Source: CAZTHL01 sp964613585 (lineage in GTDB: Bacteria; Pseudomonadota; Alphaproteobacteria; DSM-16000; Inquilinaceae). From it: a stretch of DNA of 22,556 nt. This document shows, one piece after another, positions 7,461-13,422 of the stretch. Numbering within the stretch: position 1 is the first letter of the stretch; each line of letters begins with the position of its first letter. The notes under the pieces are model-generated. The model was not told where the DNA came from, searched no databases, and saw only the letters and a program-made list of their open reading frames with translations. The translations under genes were made by a program, and so were the position numbers. The stretch covers positions 1 to 22,556 of the forward strand of contig CAZTHL010000059.1 in NCBI GenBank assembly GCA_964613585.1, in the 5' to 3' direction.

Positions 7461-8564
7461 ATGCGCTTCATCCAGAAGGTCCATCTGTGGGCCAGCGTGC
7501 TGCTGGCCGCACTGATCCTGTGGCTCATCGTCACCGGCATGCTGCTCCATGTCCGGCAGGAGCCCGGCTTCGAGTGGATCCAGCCGCCGTCCGCCTCGGG
7601 CAGCGAGGCCGACCGGCCGGCGCTGACGCCGGCAGACCTGCTCGAGATCTCCCGCGGCGTGCCCGAGATGCGCGTCGAGGCCTGGGACGACATAGCGCGG
7701 TTCGATCTCCGCCCCGGCAAGGGCGCCGTGAAGGTGCTCTCGGCTCGGGCCGCGCACGAGATCCAGGTCGACATCGTCACGGGCGAAGTGCTCGCCTCGG
7801 CCGGCCGCTGGTCCGACCGGATCGAGGGCTGGCACAACTGGAGCGGCTTCGACCTGCGCCTCATCGTCGGTCTGCCGGGCGGGCTCGCCTACGCCGTGGT
7901 CGGCCTGACCGGGCTCGTTCTGCTGTGGCCGAGCCTGCGACGCGAGACCCGACGCCTCGCCGCCCGGCTCGGCGGCCAGACGGTCGCCCCGCGGCACCAG
8001 CAGCCCGGGCTCACCGCCTGGAGCATGCGCAATCACTGGTGGATGTCGCTGATCGTGCTGGTGCCGTGGACCTTCGTCGCGGTCACCGGCCTTGTGCTGC
8101 AGCTGCGCGACGAGCTGCCGATTCAGGCCGAGCGGGTGGTCGGCTCCGCGCCCGCGGCCTTGCCGGCGACGGGCTGGCCCGACGCGCTCGCCGCCGCCCG
8201 CTCGGCCGAGGCCGGCATCGGCTCGTGGGAGGACATTAGCCGCATCTATCTGTATGTCGACCGCGGTGTCTACGCTGTGGTCACGCCGGGCTCCGTGCCG
8301 ACCGAAGTGCAGGTCGACGCCGCCACAGCCGAGGTGCTCACCGTCTTCCGGCACCAGAAGGCGGTGTGGGAGGAGATCCATGGCGGCGATCTCAGCAGTC
8401 TGGGGCTCGATACCCGTGCCGTGTTCTGGTTGTTCACCGTGGCCCATCTCCTGTCGGTCCTGCTTTGGCTGACCGGGGTGTTCTTCGGCCTGCGGCGCCT
8501 TGGCCTGTCCGGGACGCGCCCCAAGACCGCTTCCCCGGCCGTCGAGCCGCTTCGGGCCGAATGA
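7461..8564 (+). CDS. PepSY-domain, four-helix inner-membrane protein (iron-regulated PiuB-like family)
   Basis: The protein has 367 residues. Four hydrophobic segments are seen at about 8-30, 134-157, 191-215 and 320-343, giving two paired halves of helix, extracytoplasmic PepSY-like module, helix. Each half has a matching module: EIQVDIVTGEVLASAGRWSD in the first and EVQVDAATAEVLTVFRHQK in the second. A conserved His follows each (WHNWSGFD and EEIHGGDLSSLG), as expected of PepSY-TM proteins. Members often accompany siderophore receptors or flavin/haem reductase systems and are thought to act in iron reduction or uptake at the inner membrane. No receptor or reductase gene is adjacent here. 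The upstream Fur-like box supports an iron link. The family call is firm; the exact role is inference. R1 copies lie on both sides. Confidence 0.88.
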   Translation: MRFIQKVHLWASVLLAALILWLIVTGMLLHVRQEPGFEWIQPPSASGSEADRPALTPADLLEISRGVPEMRVEAWDDIARFDLRPGKGAVKVLSARAAHEIQVDIVTGEVLASAGRWSDRIEGWHNWSGFDLRLIVGLPGGLAYAVVGLTGLVLLWPSLRRETRRLAARLGGQTVAPRHQQPGLTAWSMRNHWWMSLIVLVPWTFVAVTGLVLQLRDELPIQAERVVGSAPAALPATGWPDALAAARSAEAGIGSWEDISRIYLYVDRGVYAVVTPGSVPTEVQVDAATAEVLTVFRHQKAVWEEIHGGDLSSLGLDTRAVFWLFTVAHLLSVLLWLTGVFFGLRRLGLSGTRPKTASPAVEPLRAE

Positions 8565-8575
8565 TCCCGTCGAGC

Positions 8576-8593
8576 CAATGACAGCCGTCATTG
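8576..8593 (+). terminator. Hairpin just after the PepSY gene
   Basis: CAATGAC-AGCC-GTCATTG is a perfect 7-bp stem with a 4-nt loop, 11 nt after the stop. No T-run follows, so termination is only possible, not shown. Confidence 0.35.
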
Positions 8594-8610
8594 AGGAACC
8601 GCAGCGCTCA

Positions 8611-8682
8611 CGGGCGGCGGTGGGTTGGCGGGCGCGCCCTCGGCCGAGCCGACGAGCCATCTCGTCGGCTCGGCGGCATGAG
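8611..8682 (+). repeat. R2 hairpin repeat, copy a
   Basis: This ~72-bp sequence is closely similar to 10262-10334. It contains a perfect 14-bp stem, GCCGAGCCGACGAG (8643-8656) and its complement (8661-8674), around a CCAT loop. The shared upstream part is CGGGCGGCGG...GGGCGCGCCC. It follows the PepSY gene and precedes R1 copy 3 by about 60 bp. Confidence 0.8.
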
Positions 8683-8741
8683 ACGCTTCCGAGGCCACGC
8701 CGGCAGCGCGCCGCAACCCGGGCCCTTCGGAGCGGGACCCA

Positions 8742-8865
8742 GAGCGTATCCGCCTGACGGGGAATCGGCACCGGTCGCGCCCTTGCCCGGCCACCCCAAG
8801 CATACTGTCGTTGGGTGGCCGGACGCGAGAGCGAGCCGGCGATGCCCCTTGAGCCGGAAACGCTC
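8742..8865 (+). repeat. R1 intergenic palindromic repeat, copy 3 (best-preserved ends)
   Basis: This 124-bp copy has GAGCGTATCCG at its left end and CGGAAACGCTC at its right, inverted with one mismatch. In the centre CCGGCCACCC (8787-8796) pairs perfectly with GGGTGGCCGG (8813-8822) around the loop CAAGCATACTGTCGTT. The whole element is an imperfect palindrome with no coding capacity. Confidence 0.88.
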
Positions 8866-8894
8866 TCGCCAAAAAAAAGCGGGTGTCCTGACAC

Positions 8895-8964
8895 TTCCTT
8901 GGCTCAATGGGTGGCAAGGAAACTGTTCGAAATTTCATAGAAAGATAAGCGATTTTCGCTCATC
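8895..8964 (+). promoter_or_regulatory. Stacked inverted repeats upstream of the lipase-like gene
   Basis: In an AT-richer stretch before the ATG at 9016 there are several dyads. TTCCTTG (8895-8901) and CAAGGAA (8915-8921) are perfect with a 13-bp spacer. TTCGAA (8926-8931) overlaps GAAATTTC (8929-8936). AGCGA-TTT-TCGCT (8948-8960) extends to GAT/ATC across one mismatch (8944-8964). This suggests operators or a structured leader. I could not place a convincing -35/-10 pair. Confidence 0.4.
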
Positions 8965-9015
8965 GGTTGGCGTCGGAGGGGCTACGTTAGCTCTCCATCA
9001 AACGAGGGAACGATC

Positions 9016-10215
9016 ATGTCCGATGCTCCGCAAGACGCCTATCAGCGCCTCTTCAGCCTCTCCATGCTCTCGAACTGCGTGAGCAGCATCTGGGACAAGG
9101 CGGCCATCCTGGAGCAGAAGATGTTCTGGGAGCTCTCGCACTTCATGAAGGTCACGGGCGCGCCGCCCGACCCGGCCTACGCCCCGGTCACGCCCGACGC
9201 CGACACCGTCGGGCTGATCGGCGAGTGGGAGCTGGTCTGGGGCCCCGCGGTGCTGACCACTCCGGGCGGCGGCGCCCGCGAGGCCCGCAACGCCATGTTC
9301 GTCGCGCGCTGCCCGCGGCTGTCGCCGACCGGCGATGGCGGGCTGCCGGCCGAGGCCTATGTGGTGGCGATCGCCGCGACCAACAAAAGATCCATCTACG
9401 ACTGGGCCCTGGAGGATGCGCACGTGGACGCGGTCGTCGACTGGTTCGGCTTCCGGCCCGGCGACTACCACACGCTGCGCCAGCCGGCGTTCCCCTGGCT
9501 CAGGCCGTACATCTCGGCGGCAACCGCGCTCGGCCTGTCGGATCTCCTGGAGCTGCACGCGCCGGCGTGGCTCGGCGCCGCGCCGAGCACCAGCCTGGCC
9601 GAGTACCTGAGAAGCATCACCGACCGGTCAGCCATGCTCGCCTTCGTCGGTCACAGCCTGGCCGGGGCGCTGGCGCCCGCCATGGCGCTCTACTTCATTG
9701 ACCATGAGCCGCTCGGCCATCCCGGCGGGCTGAACCTGGTCACCTATCCGACCGCCGGCGCGACGCCGGGGAGCCGAGGCTTCGCCGAGCGGTTCCAGGA
9801 GAAGCTGCCGCCGTCGCGTCCCTGGGGGTCATCCGAGCCCTACCAGCACCTGAACGTCCGGCTGTGGAACCATTACGACGTGATTCCGCACGCCTGGGCC
9901 GTCCACAGCCACACGGACCTGGACGGCAACGAGTCGCCGAAGCTGACCGACATTCCCATGATCTATGGCGAGCCGCACGGGGCGGTCGCCGTGGAGCTGA
10001 CGACGCTGGTGAGCGCCGCCGTCGCGGTCGCCGGACGGTCCGGCATGCACTATCACACGTTGCCCGGAGCGCGCCTGGAAGGCACCAAGCCCGCCACACC
10101 ACCGGCGACCATGAAGGATTTCCTGGCGGAGCTCGCAAGGCAGCATGTGCAGGCCTACAACCAGGGCCTGATCCTGAGGAAGCCGATCACGACGGCTCCC
10201 CTTCCGAGCTCCTGA
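9016..10215 (+). CDS. Class-3-lipase-like alpha/beta hydrolase
   Basis: The protein has 399 residues and no signal peptide or membrane segment. A GAGGGA site at 9004-9009 supports the ATG. The nucleophile region is FVGHSLAGALAPAMALYF with Ser214. LNLVTYPTAGATPGSRGFAE matches the strand and turn that follow the nucleophile elbow in lipase_3 proteins (typically TFGAPRVG...FA). Asp288 in NHYDVIPHAW and His345 or His347 in MHYHTLPG are plausible triad partners. The elbow reads GHSLA rather than the usual GxSxG, so the last Gly is Ala. The long N-terminal part (about 1-190) is not recognisable to me. The substrate is unknown; a cytosolic esterase or a degenerate non-enzymatic homologue are both possible. 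The gene stands alone between R1/R2 repeats with its own AT-rich upstream region. Confidence 0.75.
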   Translation: MSDAPQDAYQRLFSLSMLSNCVSSIWDKAAILEQKMFWELSHFMKVTGAPPDPAYAPVTPDADTVGLIGEWELVWGPAVLTTPGGGAREARNAMFVARCPRLSPTGDGGLPAEAYVVAIAATNKRSIYDWALEDAHVDAVVDWFGFRPGDYHTLRQPAFPWLRPYISAATALGLSDLLELHAPAWLGAAPSTSLAEYLRSITDRSAMLAFVGHSLAGALAPAMALYFIDHEPLGHPGGLNLVTYPTAGATPGSRGFAERFQEKLPPSRPWGSSEPYQHLNVRLWNHYDVIPHAWAVHSHTDLDGNESPKLTDIPMIYGEPHGAVAVELTTLVSAAVAVAGRSGMHYHTLPGARLEGTKPATPPATMKDFLAELARQHVQAYNQGLILRKPITTAPLPSS

Positions 10216-10261
10216 TACCGGCGGGTCAATGGCTTCAGCCGTTGGCTCGGGACGGCACGCC

Positions 10262-10334
10262 CGGGCGGCGGCAGGGTTGACGGGCGCGCCCACAGCCGAG
10301 CCGACACGTCATCTCGTCGGCTCGGCGGCGCGAG
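10262..10334 (+). repeat. R2 hairpin repeat, copy b
   Basis: This copy is closely similar to 8611-8682. The outer stem GCCGAGCCGAC (10295-10305) pairs with GTCGGCTCGGC (10316-10326) over 11 bp. The inner three positions that pair in copy a are partly broken here. Confidence 0.8.
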
Positions 10335-10385
10335 GAGTCGGCCTGCCCGGCTGGCCGACGCCGGCTGTCCGGGCCTTGCGCGCCA

Positions 10386-10513
10386 AAGCGTTTCCGAGTA
10401 GCTGGCATCGCCGGCCCGCTCTCCCGCCCGGCCACCCAAGGACAGCATGCTCAGGCCGGCCGGCTGGGCGGGGGCGCGGGCCGGTGCCGATCCCGCATCA
10501 CGCGGACACGCTC
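10386..10513 (-). repeat. R1 intergenic palindromic repeat, copy 4
   Basis: This ~128-bp copy begins AAGCGTTTCCGAG and ends CGGACACGCTC, in the same orientation as copy 1. Its core CCGGCCACCCAAGGACAGCA (10428-10447) differs by one base from copy 1. The second half of the core palindrome is altered (GGCCGGCCGGC), so its central stem is weaker. Confidence 0.83.
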
Positions 10514-10560
10514 CATCTCCCGGCGCGTCCGCCTGCGTCAGCCGGTTCAGGCTGCCCTGC

Positions 10561-12321
10561 TCAGGCGACGTCCTGCGCCGCCCCCAGGAGCCGGGGCGGC
10601 TTCGCCCGGCCGCACGCGAGCTCGGCGCGCGGCGCCAGCAGCCAAGCGGACGTGGCCCGGTCCGGGGGCTCGCCGTCCCACGGATGGTCGAGTCGCGGCT
10701 GCGCGAACAGATAGCCCTGCAGCAGGTCGACACCTTCCTCGAGCAAGGCCTCGGCATCGTCCAGCGTCTCCACCCGCTCGGCCACGGAGAGCAGCCCGAA
10801 GCCCTTGGCCAGGCCGACGAGGCTGCGCACGAACAGCCGGTTCTCCAGCTTGCCGCCAATGTCGGTGGTGAAGCTGCCATCGATCTTGACGGCGTCGATC
10901 GTCATGGTCTTGAGGTGTCGGAACGAGGTGTAGCCGGCACCGAAGTCGTCGAGCGCGACGCGCGCGCCAAGGCGTCGAACATTGCTGACGAAGTGTCGGC
11001 CATGCTCGAGGTCCCGGATCGCCGCCGTCTCGGTAATCTCGACCACGAGGCGCTCGGCGAGCGCGGGCCGGCCGCCGATCAGCTGACGGAGCGCGACCAG
11101 CCAAGTGCTGTCGGCGACGGTATGCGCCGAGACGTTGATCGCCAAGCGCCCGTCCGGGCGCCGGACCAGGACGTCGATGGCCAGCTCAAGCACCCGACGA
11201 TCGAGCTGACGGACCAGGCCGAGCTGCTCGGCGGCCGGGATCAGGTGGCTGGCCGGCACGATCTCCCCGTCCGCTGCAATCATCCGGAACAGGCACTCAT
11301 TGAAGGCCACCGCGCCGGTGCGCGGGTCGATCACCGGCTGAAAGGCCAGCGCGATCCGATTGTTCTTGAGCGCGTTCTTGAGCTGCTCACCCAGTGCGAT
11401 CAGGCGGCGGTTGTCTCTGCGCTCCTGCTCCGTGCCGGTGTAGAGGCAGAAGCAGTCGCGACCCGACAACTTGGCCTGACGCATCGCCGTCTCGGCGCGG
11501 GTCATCGCCTCGAACGAGGCATCCGCCGACGACGGTAGGACGACCCCGCCGATCGACACGCTGACATGCACGAGGCCGGCCGGCGTGTGCACGGCATGCT
11601 CCCGAAACGCCGCCAGGATCCGCTCCGCCGCGCCGACCACATCCTCAACGGACATGCCACGCAGCACGACCCCGAAGACGTCGCCGCCGACCCGGCCGAC
11701 GATCGACTCGTCCCCCACGACCCGGCTGAGGCGCTGCCCGACCGCGACAATGACGGTGTCGGCCACCTCGTAGCCGTAGGCGTCGTTGACCAGGGTCAGC
11801 TGATCGATGCCGACACTGAGATAGCCGCCAAAGGTAGACTGGCACTCCGCCATCGCCACCTCGAGCGCCGAGCGCAGCTGGACCCGATTGCAGCGGCCGG
11901 TAAGCTCGTCCACGCAGGCGCGGCGCGCCGCCAGGTCATCCCAGCGCTGCCGACCGGCGACCTGACGAACGATGCCGCGCAGCCGGGCCGGCGTGCCGCA
12001 GACCATCTCGGCCCGACCCCGGTCATGCAGCGAGAGGAAAAGACCGTCGGGCCGGCGCACCCGGTAGGTGCAGTCGTACGGCTCGCCGGTCCGGTAATGC
12101 TCCGACAGCGCCGCCAGACGGCGCGGCAGGTCCTCCGGATGGACCCGGCCGTTGAGGGCGCTGCCGCTCGAGTAGGCCGGCAGGGTCGCGGCGCCGAAGA
12201 GGAGGCGGCCTCCGTCGCTCCAGACGATCGCGTCGGTCGTCAAGTCCCACTCATAGCCCGCGTCGCCGGCGGCTGCCAGTGCGGCAGCGGCCCAGTCCGT
12301 CGACTCATTGTCCTGCAGCAT
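10561..12321 (-). CDS. PAS - degenerate GGDEF - EAL cyclic-di-GMP signalling protein, probable phosphodiesterase
   Basis: The protein has 586 residues from the ATG at 12321, which has GGTGGAG six bases upstream. A GTG at 12369 would add 16 residues. No membrane segment or signal peptide is seen. The N-terminus is a PAS fold (GYEWDLTTDAIVWSDGG to about residue 120). Next comes a GGDEF-type domain with DELTGRCNR and GRVGGDVFGVVL. The signature is GGDVF, lacking the catalytic Glu, so cyclase activity is unlikely. The EAL domain has FNECLFRM (ECL in place of EAL but with the metal-binding Glu kept), INVSAH, VEITE, LDDFGAGYTSF, VKIDGSF, AERVE and QGYLFAQP. All the usual catalytic positions therefore remain, and it probably degrades cyclic-di-GMP, with the PAS and GGDEF parts as regulators. 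It faces the lipase-like gene tail to tail. Confidence 0.9.
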   Translation of the reverse strand: MLQDNESTDWAAAALAAAGDAGYEWDLTTDAIVWSDGGRLLFGAATLPAYSSGSALNGRVHPEDLPRRLAALSEHYRTGEPYDCTYRVRRPDGLFLSLHDRGRAEMVCGTPARLRGIVRQVAGRQRWDDLAARRACVDELTGRCNRVQLRSALEVAMAECQSTFGGYLSVGIDQLTLVNDAYGYEVADTVIVAVGQRLSRVVGDESIVGRVGGDVFGVVLRGMSVEDVVGAAERILAAFREHAVHTPAGLVHVSVSIGGVVLPSSADASFEAMTRAETAMRQAKLSGRDCFCLYTGTEQERRDNRRLIALGEQLKNALKNNRIALAFQPVIDPRTGAVAFNECLFRMIAADGEIVPASHLIPAAEQLGLVRQLDRRVLELAIDVLVRRPDGRLAINVSAHTVADSTWLVALRQLIGGRPALAERLVVEITETAAIRDLEHGRHFVSNVRRLGARVALDDFGAGYTSFRHLKTMTIDAVKIDGSFTTDIGGKLENRLFVRSLVGLAKGFGLLSVAERVETLDDAEALLEEGVDLLQGYLFAQPRLDHPWDGEPPDRATSAWLLAPRAELACGRAKPPRLLGAAQDVA

Positions 12322-12455
12322 GGGCACTCCACCGTCGGTCCAGTGCTTGAGACCGACCGGATCCGCCACGGAACTTCCATACCGGTCTAGGCGATCGGAT
12401 TTAAGGATTGCTGAATATGCAACAGAGCCGGGAACAAACGAAATAAACCGATCTC

Positions 12456-12475
12456 GTAATCGGACCGAAGATTAC
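12456..12475. promoter_or_regulatory. Perfect dyad GTAATC-N8-GATTAC upstream of the EAL gene
   Basis: A perfect 6-bp inverted repeat with an 8-bp spacer lies about 135 bp upstream of the proposed EAL start, inside the AT-rich part. An overlapping CCGAT/ATCGG pair is at 12448-12463. It could be an operator for a dimeric regulator. No specific regulator is recognised. Confidence 0.3.
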
Positions 12476-12596
12476 AGGCAGACTCTTTAGGCTTTCCTTA
12501 ACCGGGCTTCCATCCGGTCGGCCACGCACCGGAGACGGGTGCCACAGGCTCCGGAGATCGCCCGGTCCCGTCTCGCTCCGTCTCCGGCCGCCGATA

Positions 12597-12631
12597 CGCG
12601 GGGCGGGCCGGAGCCATCCCGCATACGTCGG
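12597..12631 (-). repeat. Possible degenerate half-copy of R1
   Basis: GCGGGCCGGAGCCATCCCGC followed by ATACG resembles the right arm of R1 copy 4 (GCGGGCCGGTGCCGATCCCG then CATCACG), with one substitution and small indels. The other arm and the core are missing, so this may be chance similarity in GC-rich DNA. Confidence 0.25.
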
Positions 12632-12783
12632 CAGGCCTCGAGGGCATCGGCCGTACCGGATGAGCCCCGTCCATGACCCTTTCGATCTTGCCCTGCGTCG
12701 GCCGCAGCCGCTTCCCTCGGGCGCCGGATCCATCGTGGGACCGCTCGAGGACGCGGCTGCCGCCGAGGTGAGAGCCGGGGCGG

Positions 12784-13272
12784 TCAGCCCTCTTCCTCGC
12801 CCGCCTCGTGCATCTGCTCCTGGATGTAGTTGGCGGCGCCAATCTTCTCGACGAGGCCGATCTGTGCCTCCAGCCAGTCGATGTGCTCTTCGGTGTCGCC
12901 GAGGATCTCACGCAGCAGGTCGCGGGAGACGAAGTCTTGGGCCGCCTCCGCCGCCGGGATGGCCTCCTTGAGGGCGGCCTGGTTGCCGAGCTCCGACTTC
13001 ATGTCGCACTGCAGCATCTCGGGCACCGTCTCGCCGATGCGGATCTTGTGCAGATCCTGGACGTTCGGCAGGCCATCGAGCATGAGGATCCGGTCGATCA
13101 GCATGTCGGCGTGCTTCATCTCGCCCAGCGCCTCCTTGTAGACAAAGGCGCCGAGTCGGTTGATGCCCCAGTTCTGCAGCATCCGCGCGTGCAGAAAGTA
13201 CTGGTTGATGGCGGTCAACTCGTTCGTGAGGATGGTGTTGAGGTGCCGCAGCACCGTGGCGTCGCCGTGCAT
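12784..13272 (-). CDS. bfr: Bacterioferritin
   Basis: The protein has 162 residues, the normal bacterioferritin length, and is cytosolic. Bacterioferritin assembles as a 24-mer shell that oxidises and stores iron and binds haem between subunit pairs. Ferroxidase ligands Glu18 (TNELTAINQYF), Glu51 and His54 (EMKHAD), Glu94 (KSELGNQ) and His130 (EEHIDWLE) are all in E. coli-like positions. Met52, the haem ligand, is also present. The position of Glu127 is Thr (DTEEH), so one expected bridging carboxylate is missing, though Glu128 or Glu129 lies next to it. GGGGAAGG precedes the ATG. An 11-bp palindrome, ACGAT-A-ATCGT, sits 16-26 bases upstream of the start (13288-13298). No ferredoxin (bfd) gene is adjacent. 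It is downstream of malQ on the same strand, but 150 bp away, so it probably has its own promoter. Confidence 0.95.
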   Translation of the reverse strand: MHGDATVLRHLNTILTNELTAINQYFLHARMLQNWGINRLGAFVYKEALGEMKHADMLIDRILMLDGLPNVQDLHKIRIGETVPEMLQCDMKSELGNQAALKEAIPAAEAAQDFVSRDLLREILGDTEEHIDWLEAQIGLVEKIGAANYIQEQMHEAGEEEG

Positions 13273-13422
13273 TCTGCCTTCCCCGTGACGATAATCGTGG
13301 ACCCCAGGATAGGGGACATGGCGGGAAAGGAAAGCGCCGTGCTCCGCTCGGCAGGCCTCGGCGCGACGCGAGGCCCCGTCCCGACCGGCCGGAGGCGCCG
13401 CCCTCGGCGGCGCGGCGGCGGA

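Larger units (their letters stand above)
10216..10560. other. Intergenic region between convergent lipase-like and EAL genes
   Basis: I see no gene here. The gap is largely filled by R2 copy b and R1 copy 4, in the same R2-then-R1 order as at 8611-8865. R1 is inverted relative to that other pair. No T-tract terminator was found. Confidence 0.5.
12322..12783. other. Intergenic region upstream of the EAL gene and downstream of bfr
   Basis: I see no convincing gene here. The part nearest the EAL gene (about 12390-12500) is clearly AT-richer than the surroundings and should hold its promoter. The bfr-proximal part is GC-rich. A stretch at 12597-12631 (GCGGGCCGGAGCCATCCCGC) resembles one arm of R1. 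Confidence 0.4.

Noticed and set aside
7145..8239. 364-codon forward frame overlapping the PepSY gene
   Set aside because: Arg/Ala/Gly-rich out-of-frame reading. The PepSY frame has clean membrane helices and paired domains.
8643..8674. R2 stem as a classic intrinsic terminator
   Set aside because: The stem is strong but no T-run follows in either copy, so only a terminator-like or stabilising role can be suggested.
8611..8865. R2/R1 tandem as a CRISPR array or attachment site
   Set aside because: The units are long, palindromic, not regularly spaced and not separated by unique spacers; no integrase or cas gene is near.
7455..8894. 479-codon minus-strand frame across PepSY and R2/R1
   Set aside because: Shadow frame that also crosses repeats; no domain or ribosome site.
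12498..12911. 137-codon minus-strand frame upstream of the EAL gene
   Set aside because: Overlaps the 3' end of bfr out of frame and has Arg/Pro/Gly-rich filler composition.
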